This document shows positions 50,001 to 58,065 of a stretch of DNA of 64,000 bases, piece after piece. The stretch is taken from assembly GCA_907163375.1 (NCBI GenBank), contig CAJQUW010001117.1:50522-114521 (forward strand). The letters are read 5' to 3'. Source of the DNA: Prostheceraeus crozeri. Its lineage: Eukaryota > Platyhelminthes > Polycladida > Euryleptidae. Every line of letters begins with the position of its first letter. Within the stretch, counting starts at the first letter, position 1. Below the pieces are notes generated by a model. It did no database searches and was not told the origin of the DNA. It saw only the letters and a program-made list of their open reading frames with translations. The translations under genes were made by a program, and so were the position numbers.

Positions 50001-50587
50001 ACCTGTATCATAGGCTTTTGTAGTAGCAGCTCTGCCTTCCAATATAGCACAACGATGCATACATCATCAATAGATGATACCATAAAATCTTAAGTCTTAC
50101 CTATTACATTGTCTTCTTCTCGAGTTTGACTGCTTACAAGAGTGGCATAAATTCCGTTCTCCGCCATTAGCTCTTCATGGGTTCCGAATTCCTTTATTTG
50201 TCCTTTCTCCACTCCAACAATCAAGTCTGCATTGCGGACTGTGGATAATCGATGAGCAATGACAATCGTAGTTCTTCCAACTCCAGCACGTTCCAAAGCA
50301 GACTGTACAAGCGATTCTGACTCACTATCCAGTGCTGACGTTGCCTCATCCAATAACAAAATCTTCGGATTTCTGACTAACGCTCTGGCGATAGCAATTC
50401 GCTGCTTCTGACCGCCGCTCAGTTGGACACCGCGATCACCGACCAAAGTATCGTAACCTTTGGGTAATTGAGAGATGAAGTCGTGAGCATTAGCCAATTT
50501 AGAGGCCTCCTCTACATCAGAATCAGAAACTCCTTCGTGTCCGTAACGAATGTTTTCCTTGATGCTGCACGCAAACAGCACCGGCTC
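22858..50587 (-). CDS. ABCB1-like: ABCB1-like multidrug transporter (P-glycoprotein), 3' nine exons
   Basis: An ATP-driven efflux pump of the plasma membrane in the ABCB family, which exports hydrophobic compounds. Nine exons join with matching phases: 50101-50587, 46412-46725, 42566-42670, 38345-38679, 31492-31764, 30081-30435, 25492-25626, 24356-24574 and 22858-23064. They give about 809 residues without a stop. Domains in order are the NBD1 signature, Walker B and H-loop, an acidic linker, membrane domain 2, and all of NBD2 with Walker [10 protein letters not shown]. Both Walker B motifs keep the catalytic Glu (LLLDEAT), so both sites look competent. The usual family length is about 1,280 residues, so roughly 470 N-terminal residues (membrane domain 1 and NBD1 Walker A) are not seen; no Walker A exon was found between 50588 and 64000. 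Introns are 0.9-6.6 kb and mostly transposon-bearing. Confidence 0.95.
23065..24355. other. Intron of the ABC gene, nothing recognised
   Basis: AT-rich intron. Open frames at 23369-23692 and 23904-24155 carry no motif that I recognise. Confidence 0.6.
24356..24574 (-). CDS. ABCB1-like: ABCB1-like exon: NBD2 signature and Walker B
   Basis: 73 codons, phase 0 at both ends, between CTTCCAG and GTGAGA. Contains [34 protein letters not shown] and ends TESEK. Confidence 0.96.
25492..25626 (-). CDS. ABCB1-like: ABCB1-like exon: NBD2 Q-loop
   Basis: 45 codons, phase 0 at both ends, between TTTCAG and GTCAGT. Starts [10 protein letters not shown] and contains [21 protein letters not shown], the Q-loop and following segment. 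Confidence 0.95.
26420..26600 (+). mobile_element. LINE fragment (C-terminal tail of ORF2)
   Basis: A frame from 26237 to 26791 contains [21 protein letters not shown] and [11 protein letters not shown]. This basic Gly-Arg-x-Pro-x-x-Thr-Trp then Asp-Arg-x-x-Trp pattern is typical of the tail of LINE-encoded proteins after the RT domain. Nothing of the RT itself is seen. It lies in the intron between 25627 and 30080. Confidence 0.6.
26970..27790 (+). mobile_element. Penelope-like fragment with GIY-YIG remnants and 3' region
   Basis: The frame at 26988-27299 carries [24 protein letters not shown], and following frames carry [14 protein letters not shown] and, near 27560, a tail with [14 protein letters not shown]. 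These are the linker, GIY-YIG core and C-terminal tail of a Penelope-like endonuclease. Several breaks are present, so it is a relic. The 3' region holds a hammerhead-like motif at about 27750-27785. It is in an ABC-gene intron on the strand opposite to the host gene. Confidence 0.7.
27750..27785 (+). ncRNA. Hammerhead-like motif, degenerate
   Basis: CCTGAAAGATAACC followed by GGTCGAAAGGC: a CTGA box, a short stem segment and a CGAAA box in hammerhead order, downstream of the Penelope-like coding remnants on the same strand. The core deviates from CTGATGA, so activity is unlikely. Confidence 0.35.
28848..29147 (-). mobile_element. Penelope-like fragment (linker and start of GIY-YIG)
   Basis: The frame carries [34 protein letters not shown], then [18 protein letters not shown], the Cys-x-Cys-x-x-x-Tyr-x-Gly-Arg start of a GIY-YIG domain in Penelope-like proteins. 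It ends after that motif, so only a fragment remains. It belongs to a different subfamily from the copy at 13.3-14.4 kb. Confidence 0.75.
30081..30435 (-). CDS. ABCB1-like: ABCB1-like exon: helix 12 and NBD2 Walker A
   Basis: Helix 12 ([12 protein letters not shown]) leads to the A-loop [12 protein letters not shown], with the Tyr that stacks on ATP, then Walker [11 protein letters not shown] and FYDPLGGEV. It ends in phase 0 at GTAAGT. Confidence 0.96.
30655..31090. mobile_element. Small inverted-repeat element with hammerhead-like motif
   Basis: Arms of about 36 bp, TTTTTTTAACACCAGAGGAA and CCCGCAGAAAAA at 30665, recur inverted at about 31035-31075 with few changes. The enclosed sequence of about 350 bp includes a hammerhead-like motif. 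It is probably a non-autonomous element, possibly derived from the terminal part of a Penelope-like element. It lies in the 1-kb intron between 30436 and 31491. Confidence 0.55.
30733..30763 (-). ncRNA. Hammerhead-like motif, degenerate
   Basis: On the minus strand CCTGACGATGA is followed by the hairpin CTGCC-GGC-GGCAG and then CTGAAAGG. This is the hammerhead order (CTGATGA-like box, stem II, GAAA-like box) with changed core bases. Confidence 0.4.
31492..31764 (-). CDS. ABCB1-like: ABCB1-like exon: ESIENIRTV loop and helix 11
   Basis: Completes the split Lys codon, then reads [20 protein letters not shown], the conserved second cytoplasmic loop of membrane domain 2, followed by helix 11. 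It ends two bases into a codon at GTGAGT. Confidence 0.95.
31765..33029. other. Intron sequence, nothing recognised
   Basis: First part of the largest ABC-gene intron. No open frame or repeat that I can support. Confidence 0.5.
33030..34615. mobile_element. DNA transposon-like element with ~280-bp terminal inverted repeats
   Basis: Bases of about 33030-33310 match the reverse complement of about 34300-34615. Shared blocks include GATTTAGACT, GCGGACTTGTTTCTTCGCC, GTTAACTxTCATCAACAT and CACATCTGCAGTAAAT. The outer ends are diverged, so limits and target duplication are uncertain. The middle of about 1 kb has one minus-strand frame (33955-34290) not recognised as a transposase, and AGTAGGAT-type short repeats near 33820-33890. 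It is in an ABC-gene intron. Confidence 0.7.
34616..37150. other. Intron sequence with unrecognised open frames
   Basis: A plus-strand stretch of about 80 open codons near 34714-34959 and a minus-strand frame at 35864-36295 have no motif that I know. No repeat identified. Confidence 0.4.
37190..37860 (+). pseudogene. Tc1-like transposase remnant
   Basis: Scattered plus-strand frames show a Tc1-type layout: a helix-turn-helix region with [17 protein letters not shown] near 37275-37350, then WTDEAS near 37525 (first catalytic Asp in the usual WTDES setting), GRDGRLRVW near 37565 and DMDEWPN/NGRTELH near 37670. Later catalytic residues are not recognised. Several frame changes are present. It lies in an ABC-gene intron, in the strand opposite to the host gene. 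Confidence 0.65.
38345..38679 (-). CDS. ABCB1-like: ABCB1-like exon: coupling region and helices 9-10
   Basis: Starts in phase 0 with [16 protein letters not shown] and contains QEISFFDW, the conserved coupling-helix segment that meets the nucleotide-binding domain, then [10 protein letters not shown] and two hydrophobic helices. It ends two bases into a Lys codon at GTAAGT. Confidence 0.95.
39838..42141 (+). mobile_element. Degenerate LINE (I/Jockey group)
   Basis: Traces in order on the plus strand: an endonuclease start around 39850-39960 ([11 protein letters not shown] then IDVISLHQL), [10 protein letters not shown] near 40150, the RT core [12 protein letters not shown] near 41105, a thumb region with [18 protein letters not shown] near 41670, and a C-terminal part ending [12 protein letters not shown] near 42130. 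These traces come from different frames with many breaks, so it is an old copy. It spans most of the intron between 38680 and 42565. Confidence 0.75.
42566..42670 (-). CDS. ABCB1-like: ABCB1-like exon: membrane helix 8
   Basis: 35 codons, phase 0 at both ends, between TTTCAG and GTAAGC. An acidic start (VIEEPDLEV) leads into one hydrophobic helix, [17 protein letters not shown]. It is too short to stand out alone but fits exactly between its neighbours. Confidence 0.93.
42820..44060 (-). mobile_element. Tc1 transposon, broken DD34E transposase
   Basis: Minus-strand frames: 43959 to 43357 with a helix-turn-helix ([17 protein letters not shown]), a GRPR-like segment ([10 protein letters not shown]) and [11 protein letters not shown] (first Asp); then [10 protein letters not shown] (second Asp) near 43290; then [18 protein letters not shown] (Glu) ending at 43078. 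The DDE spacing and LLIEQVWD fit Tc1. At least two frame changes separate the parts, one near 43360-43420 and one near 43250-43290. The outer ends are uncertain; a left end near 42820 (TACTCATTGACAAAA) is likely. Confidence 0.88.
44120..45445 (+). mobile_element. Tc1/mariner-superfamily element with ~265-bp inverted ends
   Basis: The ends are CAGGGTGGGCGGAAAGTT and its reverse complement, flanked by TA on both sides, which is the Tc1/mariner target duplication. The inverted ends run about 265 bp (44120-44390 and 45178-45445) with scattered differences. Transposase traces on the plus strand include [16 protein letters not shown] near 44610, [10 protein letters not shown] near 44735, and a C-terminal frame 44849-45052 with [16 protein letters not shown] and [19 protein letters not shown]. 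This fits an FMQDGAPPH-type subgroup. The catalytic region is broken and partly replaced. Confidence 0.88.
45448..46411. other. Intron sequence, nothing recognised
   Basis: Contains a short patch of CCCGACTCG/CCCGAACCCGA-like words near 45665-45710. Otherwise featureless. Confidence 0.45.
46412..46725 (-). CDS. ABCB1-like: ABCB1-like exon: linker and first helix of membrane domain 2
   Basis: Starts after CATATTTTAG with two bases that complete a Glu codon. An acidic linker of about 60 residues (runs such as HENEEKEF and [10 protein letters not shown]) is followed by [12 protein letters not shown] and a hydrophobic helix ([20 protein letters not shown]). It ends in phase 0 at GTAAGA. Confidence 0.93.
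46907..47376. mobile_element. hAT-like MITE, 470 bp
   Basis: Flanked by a perfect 8-bp target duplication CCAGTGGG (46899-46906 and 47377-47384). Ends are CAAGGCCAGGCGCGGTTAACC and, inverted, CAGGGGCCGGCGAGGTTAACC, related but not identical. Several GGTTCAACC / CGCGCGGTT words recur near both ends. The 8-bp duplication and CAxGGxC ends indicate hAT. No transposase. Confidence 0.85.
47430..47710 (+). mobile_element. LINE 3' fragment with C-terminal zinc-binding motif
   Basis: An open stretch near 47515-47690 reads [25 protein letters not shown] and [22 protein letters not shown] followed by a CPxC-x-x-x-x-x-H motif is the usual C-terminal end of one group of LINE proteins. The hAT-like MITE adjoins it on the left. 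Confidence 0.6.
48689..48757. repeat. Imperfect hairpin, ~29-bp arms
   Basis: Arms carrying CAGATAGAGTACT-like and AGTACTCTATCTG sequence around a loop of about 9 bases. Possibly the core of a small foldback MITE. Confidence 0.7.
48910..49674 (+). CDS. Crypton-type tyrosine recombinase, C-terminal part
   Basis: The frame opens at 48895; the first ATG is at 48910, giving 254 residues. From about residue 140 it matches the C-terminal catalytic part of Crypton / DUF3504-type tyrosine recombinases: [16 protein letters not shown], then [27 protein letters not shown] and VRAYQR with the likely nucleophile Tyr. The second-Arg box reads His-Ser-Leu-Lys in place of the usual His-x-x-Arg, which would weaken catalysis. 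The N-terminal half has no match I recognise and includes an acidic patch ([10 protein letters not shown]) and a Ser/Thr-rich stretch; the core with the first catalytic Arg is absent. It lies in an ABC-gene intron on the opposite strand. It is either a decayed element or a small derived gene. Confidence 0.7.
   Translation: MDERSKSMYLRFKCYGRRFKHFITSNSDTYFYLPATSDLVVMEEAPAFLGNLTCFPNGIYGSISQIDAYAQESMMGFLNNDDVDLDDFLDIEQTSSNANYSSTGSSRQTMPDPSITPTSSQRFVAPISDATAVIGANKLKSIMKSICSSAGIAGRKTNHSLKATCATRLFQAGIDEQVIMEKTGHRSVKGVRAYQRLNEAHIFSANVAIDGQSIHKVLKAHNSGMRGMSFHISANHVSIYNVNQQQSSQETNGL
50101..50587 (-). CDS. ABCB1-like: ABCB1-like exon: end of NBD1
   Basis: Begins in phase 0 after TTTTACAG with EPVLF just after the Q-loop, and contains [14 protein letters not shown] (signature), [12 protein letters not shown] (Walker B and D-loop) and [14 protein letters not shown] (H-loop). 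It ends one base into a codon at GTAAGA. This is the most upstream exon found; the Walker A exon should precede it. Confidence 0.95.
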
Positions 50588-53500
50588 CTGTAAAAGAAAT
50601 TTGAGATGAAATGTTAAAGGAAATTATGCATCTTGACCCATTGTCAAATTCAGCCAGAAAAGAGTCATGTATGATGAAAATAGTCATTAAAATTTTAATT
50701 ATAGGAGGAGGCTTTTTTTATTGAAAATGTAGATTAACGAACGAATTTATAAATAGGCTCCCAGCATATGAATTCTTTCATATTCCTATCAACGACGGAG
50801 TGCTTAACTGGAAACTCTGAGTGCAAGCTACAGGAACAACGGGAACAGAGCGAATCAGTAGGATAAGTAGACGGTCAACGTATAACAAAGAATGGGAGAA
50901 GAGGCACGCAAGAGTTCAAAGTCAATGATTATGCGTGGTTGTGTTGTATTCGGAATCCCATCATAGCTATTTTACATGAAGCAGTGCCCAGAAGATACAT
51001 ACGGCATATGTTGTATAGTGTGTATGCATTTATCAGCATTCAGTTACATGATTCAGAAACATTTTTTGTTTTACATGATTGAGCCAATTCAAAACTATAC
51101 GGTGCTAATTATGAATTTAAGTTATATAATTATTAATTGCAATAGAGCCTAAATAAGATTTATTCTACGTAGAATATTATCACTAATACGTAGAATAGAA
51201 CTAGACGTAAAATGCAGCTTACAATTCTAATAAATTTCCCCATTAAGTATTTCACTTCCTGATCTGAACAACAACATTTGTGTCAAATATATAAAACAAT
51301 AATTCTCACTAAATTAATATGCATAGCCAATTCATCAGGCCTCATTTGGCCAATAGACTGTCAAATAATAGGCGTTGTGATTGCAAAATCAATTGAAATA
51401 GTGTAGAATATCTATAAAGCCATTATGAACTTTCCATGTTATTATAATTAAGAAAAATGAATAAGAGGAACAGGAATGTGAGTCCAATCAATCAAACAAA
51501 CAAGCAATCAGATACAACATGATCCGTGCAGCTGCGATTGCGTCAGCATGTATGCTGTAATTACGGTAAATGACGCAATTACAGCGGTCATGAATAAATT
51601 GAAATATTGTAATATCAATAACTTGAAAAGATTACATCCTGACCAAATTGACGTTATAAATTTCCAACCGTCATTTTCGAGAAATACCTTTTCTGAATTT
51701 GAAGGCAATATATTTAAGTAAATCAGAAGTTTACCAGTTGGTTCTTGCTTATCAGGCACATGGAAATTATTTTCGTGGATGCCATTAAATGTCAAGCATT
51801 GAAAATGATGAATAGAGCTTTACATTTAAACGTTTTGCACTTTTGAAAAACAAAGTGCTTGCATCCTACTAGAACATCTGAATGCACAGCACTCCAGTGT
51901 GCTTTAGGAAATTGAATTCCTTACGAACAATTATAATAGTAGAAGTCTCCTTGATATTACTGTTACCCTTAATTTCCACAATCGTCCACAGTTCGAATTC
52001 TACAAAAAATCTACGAAAAACTTTTTTTGTACATCATGTTGGTACACCATTTACCTACAAGGAGAAAACAAGATTTACTAACAGAGATTATCTAATGATA
52101 CATAATATTTTCTATCGCTTTACATCAATTTACCAATATTCACATTGTTTCAATTCCTCTTGTTTTGTTGGATCATAGTCAATCTCTATCGTCTTTACTA
52201 TTGGTGAAATTTAGCCAAACTAGCTGCAAATTTGCATAAATTACGCAAGTGGCACTGAGATATTCAAGCTCGTCCAAGTTGATGTCACCACCCATTTTGA
52301 ATGTTAGCGTTTGCTCGTAATGATGCTGTCTGTCAGTTAGTCCTGTTTTTGAGGGGTATGGAGTGCTTTCATGTTTGCTGAAAGGTGAAAGCAATTCATA
52401 ATGCCTTTCTTTTTGGCATTTTTCCGTTGGATTGCTTTGAAGACAATCAATCGCAATCACACTCTTCTCTTGCCTGATATAAAAAGTTTCAAATATATGT
52501 TATTGTTAAGTTCTGAAATATTGCGATATTATGTTGGCAAAATCAATGAGGCTGTCTGATAGCTAGCGTTTGCATGTAGCTGATGAGGGATGTTTAGGCA
52601 ATTTCTTCTTGTGCGCCCATCTCCATATGCAGTTGAAAACGCGGAAACTCATTGCGATACTTTGTATTACCCGAACTCTGACCAGTCACGGTGTCTCTTT
52701 GAAGAGCAACGACAATGAGAATAAACATCAAGCAGTCATCGAAAGTTACACACGGAACGCAATTCACTGGATGGTCAAATGCTGTAAAAGCAAAATAACA
52801 ACTATGCAACGGTACTGATAAAAGAGAAATAAGTAGTTAAATGAAAATTAAGAAAAGCGCGACAGAACAAAAATGGACAAGATATCAGCAGAAGCTCAAA
52901 AACTAAGGTCATGCAACCGTCCAGCAAGTAGACATACATGAGCGAGACTAGGGGATGTTTAGGCATCATCTTGTATTGGCAATTCAATACACTGTGTAGT
53001 TTTTTGTTTTGCTCATCAATAATTATTATAGCAAACAAGTTTTCTTCCTTGAACATGGAAAATATCGTGCACTTGCTATAAAGCACTCACATTCACTATT
53101 AATCAGATTATCAGAGTGTTCCATTCACTTAACTTTTCAGGAATTAGTGTCCACAATAACTGATACTGGATATCATTTCTGCCACAATTCACAGACAGGG
53201 TGATGATTAGTAAATGAGAGAAATTTGGCTGGCCCGTCAAGTTATTGCACACGTCTACTAAAAGTTTTAATCAAAATATTACAAGTTTTTCCTTCTCTAG
53301 CGAGCCCTGTGGCAGATTCGCAAAACTTTCACCGCTACTGTCACATTCACAAGGATGACAATGATTTGAATTCAGCTTGTAGTCGTTATACTCATAGAAA
53401 TCAGCAATACCATAGAAAGTCTATATCATACCACATCCATAGACTTCTTACAAAGATAGCTAGTAATCCGATCTCTATGGATAGAACCATAGAACTATCT

Positions 53501-54164
53501 ATGGTTCATAGACATTCCTGCTATTATCTACTTCTATGCCAGATACAAATGTACCAAGACCATAGGAGTCTGCTTCATTTGCTTCGTTTTTGGGTTAGAA
53601 AATTGAGAAAGCGTGTTTATTTATCGCACGAAAAACAGGAGTCACAAGCAGACCTACAGGATTGATATTATAAACTATTGTTTCCATTACAGCATTGTCT
53701 CATAGTGGAATAATTAGACTTCTTTACCGAAAGAAAAAATTCTTTAATTGTTCTTTTATTTTTTCATTATTTACATTCGTCTGTCTCTACATCCATTCAT
53801 TGCATACATTGATGCATTCATTGATAAACTTGATCTAAATATCAGTTCAATTCGCTTGGGTGCAGTTGTCTCGCGTGACTGTGGATCGATATCTTCAAGG
53901 TCAAAGGAAGAACGATTTCTGATTTCTCGGAACAAGTCATTGATTGCTGCGCAAGCAACATTAGGTAATCTGGAAAATATATAATCAGTCAAACTGAAAA
54001 ACATATAATCAGTCACAACTTTTTTAATATTGCTTTTTATGAACTCATCAACTGTACAGGTTATCTTTGATGCTTTATCTACTGACCATGCCCGACTTTA
54101 GTCATTCAGTCAAATAATTACCTCAGCAAGATCAAATAAAGCAATAAATTTCAAAATGTCTGAA
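50588..54164. other. Likely upstream intron of the ABC gene, no exon found
   Basis: Sequence upstream of the first visible ABC exon. I searched the minus strand by eye for a Walker A segment ending in VSQ and found none. Near 53400-53530 there are repeated CATAGA / CTATGG words. ATAATCAGTCA words near 53980-54015 anticipate the satellite that follows. Confidence 0.45.
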
Positions 54165-55890
54165 TTATAATCAGTCACAAGTATTTTATGAGACAGAGAT
54201 GGAACCTGAGTCAGTCATACTTTATCACTCTACATCTAATGAGTGTGTTTGCAAAGTTGGAGCTCAATCGGTTAAAGTCTCTGGTTGTGGGGGACTGTAA
54301 AGGGGTCCCGAACATGAATTCCCCTAAAATAGGCCTTTATAATCAGTCGCAAGTATTTTATGAGACAGAGATGGAACCTGAGTCAGTCATACTTTATCAC
54401 TCTACATCTAATGAGTGTGTTTGCAAAGTTGGAGCTCAATCGGTTAAAGTCTCTGGTTGTGGGGGACTGTAAAGGGGTCCCGAACATGAATTCCCCTAAA
54501 ATAGGCCTTTATAATCAGTCACAAGTATTTTATGAGACAGAGATGGAACCTGAGTCAGTCATACTTTATCACTCTAACATCTAATGAGTGTGTTTGCAAA
54601 GTTGGAGCTCAATCGGTTAAGTCTCTGGTTGTGGGGGACTGTAAAGGGGTCCCGAACATGAATTCCCCTAAAATAGGCCTTTATAATCAGTCACAAGTAT
54701 TTTATGAGACAGAGATGGAACCTGAGTCAGTCATACATAATCACTCTACATCTAATGAGTGTGTTTGCAAAGTTGGAGCTCAATCGGTTAAAGTCCCAAC
54801 TCTGGTTGTGGGGGACTGTAAAGGGGTCCCGAACATGAATTCCCCTAAAATAGGCCTATAGAATCAGTCACAAGTATTTTATGAGACAGAGATGGAACCT
54901 GAGTCAGTCATACTTTATCACTCTACATCTAATGAGTGTGTTTGCAAAGTTGGAGCTCAATCGGTTAAAGTCTCTGGTTGTGGGGGACTGTAAAGGGGTC
55001 CCGAACATGAATTCCCCCTAAAATATGCCTTTATAATCAGTCACAAGTATTTTATGAGACAGAGATGGAACCTGAGTCAGTCATACTTTATCACTCTACA
55101 TCTAATGAGTGTGTTTGCAAAGTTGGAGCTCAATCGGTTAAAGTCTCTGGTTGTGGGGGACTGTAAAGGGGTCCCGAACATGAATTCCCCTAAAATAGGC
55201 TTTATAATCAGTCACAAGTATTTATGAGACAGAGATGGAACCTGAGTCAGTCCATACTTTATCACTCTACATCTAATGAGTGGTTTTTTTTTTATTGTTT
55301 GCAAAGTTGGAGCTCAATCGGTGAAAGTCTCTGGTTGTGGGGGACTGTAAAGGGGTCCCGAACATGAATGGAAGCCCCCTAAAATAGGCCTTTATAATCA
55401 GTCACAAGTATTTATGAGACAGAGATGGAACCTGAGTCAGTCATACTTTATCACTCTACATCTAATGAGTGTGTTTGCAAAGTTGGAGCTCAATCGGTTA
55501 AATTCTCTGGTTGTGGGGGACTGTAAAGGGGTCCCGAACATGAATTCCCCTAAAATAGGCCTTTATAATCAGTCACAAGTATTTTATGAGGACAGAGATG
55601 GAACCTGAGTCAGTCATACTTTATCACTCTACATCTAGTGAGTGTGCTTGCAAAGTTGGAGCTCAATCGGTTAAAGTCTCTGGTTGTGGGGGACTTAAGG
55701 GGTCGCGAACATGAATTCCCTAAAATAGGCCTTTATAATCAGTCACAAGTATTTTATGAGACAGAGATGGAACCTGAGTCAGTCATACTTTATCACTCTA
55801 CATCTATTGAGTGTGTTTGCAAAGTTGGAGCTCAATCGGTTAAAGTATCTGGTTGTGGGGGACTGTAAAGGGTCCCGAACATGAATTCCC
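54165..55890. repeat. 172-bp tandem satellite, about 10 copies (left foldback arm)
   Basis: About ten units with period 172 bp. Each has TATAATCAGTCACAAG, GAGACAGAGATGGAACC, GCAAAGTTGGAGCTCAATC, GGTTGTGGGGGACTG and GGTCCCGAACATGAATTCCC. Copies differ by few bases, with one short T-run insertion near 55283. Open frames repeated here are by-products. Inverted copies occur at 63140-63715. Confidence 0.97.
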
Positions 55891-56350
55891 GTGCAATTAT
55901 TTTTCGTCAAGCATGAGATGGAAATCTCTTTACAGGTGTTTTACCCAATTTGAGGGATATCTTGCTATTGTAGGTGGATTCATGGATTTTTTGAATTGTC
56001 CACCAAAATTGGCCTCATCCTCAGGGGGGGGGGGCTGATTCATCGGTTGTCAGTGTTTTTCTATCGAGTGTAATGCTCCCTTCCGGTGTCATGGGAAGAA
56101 TGGTACAATCACTGACTTCCTTACCCCCGCTTCGCTGCTTCTGTACAGGGCCAGCGAAGAAGGGACGATCGACCGGCCAGATGGATCACGAAGGCCTATA
56201 AGTCGCTAGAGCGCAAGTCATGACTGCGACACACCAAATATGCAAACAAACAATGTTAGATCAATGTCTATACTCCAATGGAAGAAAAATGGGTATATTA
56301 CCCAACGCATATGAATATCTCATTGAATATAACGCACATAGATATGTAAT
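54165..56350. mobile_element. Left arm of foldback-like element
   Basis: The satellite array plus about 460 bp of unique arm sequence (55890-56350) is repeated inverted at 62650-63715. Shared unique blocks include TTTTTCGTCAAGCATGAGATG, GGATTCATGGATTTTTTGAA, CGAAGAAGGGACGATCGACC and GCGCAAGTCATGACTGCGAC. A run of ten G at about 56022 occurs only in this arm. Inverted ends composed of tandem repeats around a unique middle are the architecture of foldback transposons. Confidence 0.8.
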
Positions 56351-58065
56351 GTTTTTAATATATATAGATATATAGCTGAGTATTAAATAATTTGTAATTA
56401 TTTTTAAAACTGTAATGTTTTTAAGTGAGGATATCATAACGTTTTTGAATGATGATCTTAAGTTATTTGATCAACGTTACTTGGAAGATATAGTGAGAGA
56501 CAATATGGAGTGCCTTCGGAAGTCAATTTACGGAGTTATTTATTTCAGTCTGACTGTAGGTACAGGTCTACTCGAGATTCGTTAACTGTATACACTATTC
56601 GTAATTCTTGATCAGTGTTATAAGTGCGCTTGGTGAGCCCAACTTCCTAAATAATTCAAGTAAACTGAACTCATCTTAACTATCGCTCTCGACTATAAAC
56701 GCTATCAGTCTGAGGCGAAAGGACAGGCGACTCCGCTAAAACAAAAACGAATATTATTTTGAAGTAGGGAAATTAAGTTCACGCACTAACTCTTGCTGAT
56801 AACGATGATCCTGTGAAACGTGCACGACCAGACTTGATTCAAGATCTGTTCGGGCCGGGTGTCGGTAAAAGGGTAATGTAATTGAGTGTATCCTACTACC
56901 GATTTCTTGCAAGTCCCTTTTTCTGACTCCTGGGCTGCCTGCTACTGCTCTGACAATAAGATCAAAAACAAGTTAAATAGAATATAAATATAGCACTCGT
57001 TATTCAACGGAAAGATAATATATATATATAATTATGACAAGAAAAATGCTGGCGACTAAAACAGAACTAGATAGCCAGAGATTATCTAGGAAGTTGCTAC
57101 TACGGATTACGAGGAAGTCCTTGTCAATGTTAGAGTATGGAATTGATCGTATACGTTGCCACCGTTTTGTCTCTCCGTTTGATGTCACTCCAAAAAGTTT
57201 CTCTCCCGTTAGCCAGGCAAGACGACTAACTAAAACCAGTTACTTCGACCAAAGTCTAAGTCACGTCTGACCGAAGCCTGAATCAAAGTACGAGTAAGTA
57301 TATTAGCCGGAATCGAAGGTCCCGTCCAATAGCATCTGTTATCGCTTTATACAAGTAAATTTCTTCTCGAACATTGGCCATCACTCACAGCTCTGGGATT
57401 CTTAGTCGGGGTCCATTAAGATAGCTAATGGTGATTATCACTATTTCATTAACACGTCAGTACTTTGTATATGCAATTCTGTCAACATCCCAATATTGGT
57501 TCTCCTGACCACACAACTGAAGAACGCGCCATCTATCTCTAAACGCTTTTTTTGTCGGGTCCATAAGATAAAGCTAATTGGCGATTATCAATATTTCCAT
57601 TAACACGTCAGTACTTTGTAAGTAATTTGTTAACATATCAGTAATTGGTTCTTCTTGACCACACAAGTGTAGGACGCCATCTCTGGATGAGAAAAGATAG
57701 TTTGAACTGTCTTTGCTTATTTCCACTGCCATGACCATGGTTCACTTTTGTGGGTGGTACTGTCGCCATTCTGATATCAGCTCTCTCACGTTCCACAAAG
57801 AGTGTGTGATAGTGGTAATTTGACTTGTTCATGATTACATCACTTAATGGTACACACTAAGTTGGAAAAACATTTAGATGACCGATGACCTTTCTCTTTG
57901 TATCTTGCAACTTTAATTAACGGATATTCCTTCCACCAATGTTCAATTTTTTTTGTAATGTCCACAATGTTATTATACTCAGTTAGATGTTCCCGACATG
58001 AGGCCAAGTAGCACATCACAGATCATGCATGCAATAGGGCCTATCCCAGTGCTATTATCAATATA
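56351..58065. other. Loop of foldback-like structure, left part
   Basis: No gene recognised. A direct duplication of about 140 bp lies at 57406-57545 and 57552-57690, both with TTAACACGTCAGTACTTTGTA and a GACCACACAA block, moderately diverged. The frame at 57034-57270 has no known motif. Confidence 0.5.

Noticed and set aside
53771-53990. Minus-strand frame resembling the segment before NBD1 of ABCB1 (LFREIRNRSSFDLEDID)
   Set aside because: It has a possible acceptor, but no good donor, no following YPSR or Walker A exon was found between it and 50588, and the similarity is weak.
54188-55868. Repeated frames starting MRQRWNLSQ
   Set aside because: They are one satellite unit translated again and again. 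No start context or conserved coding signal beyond the repeat itself.
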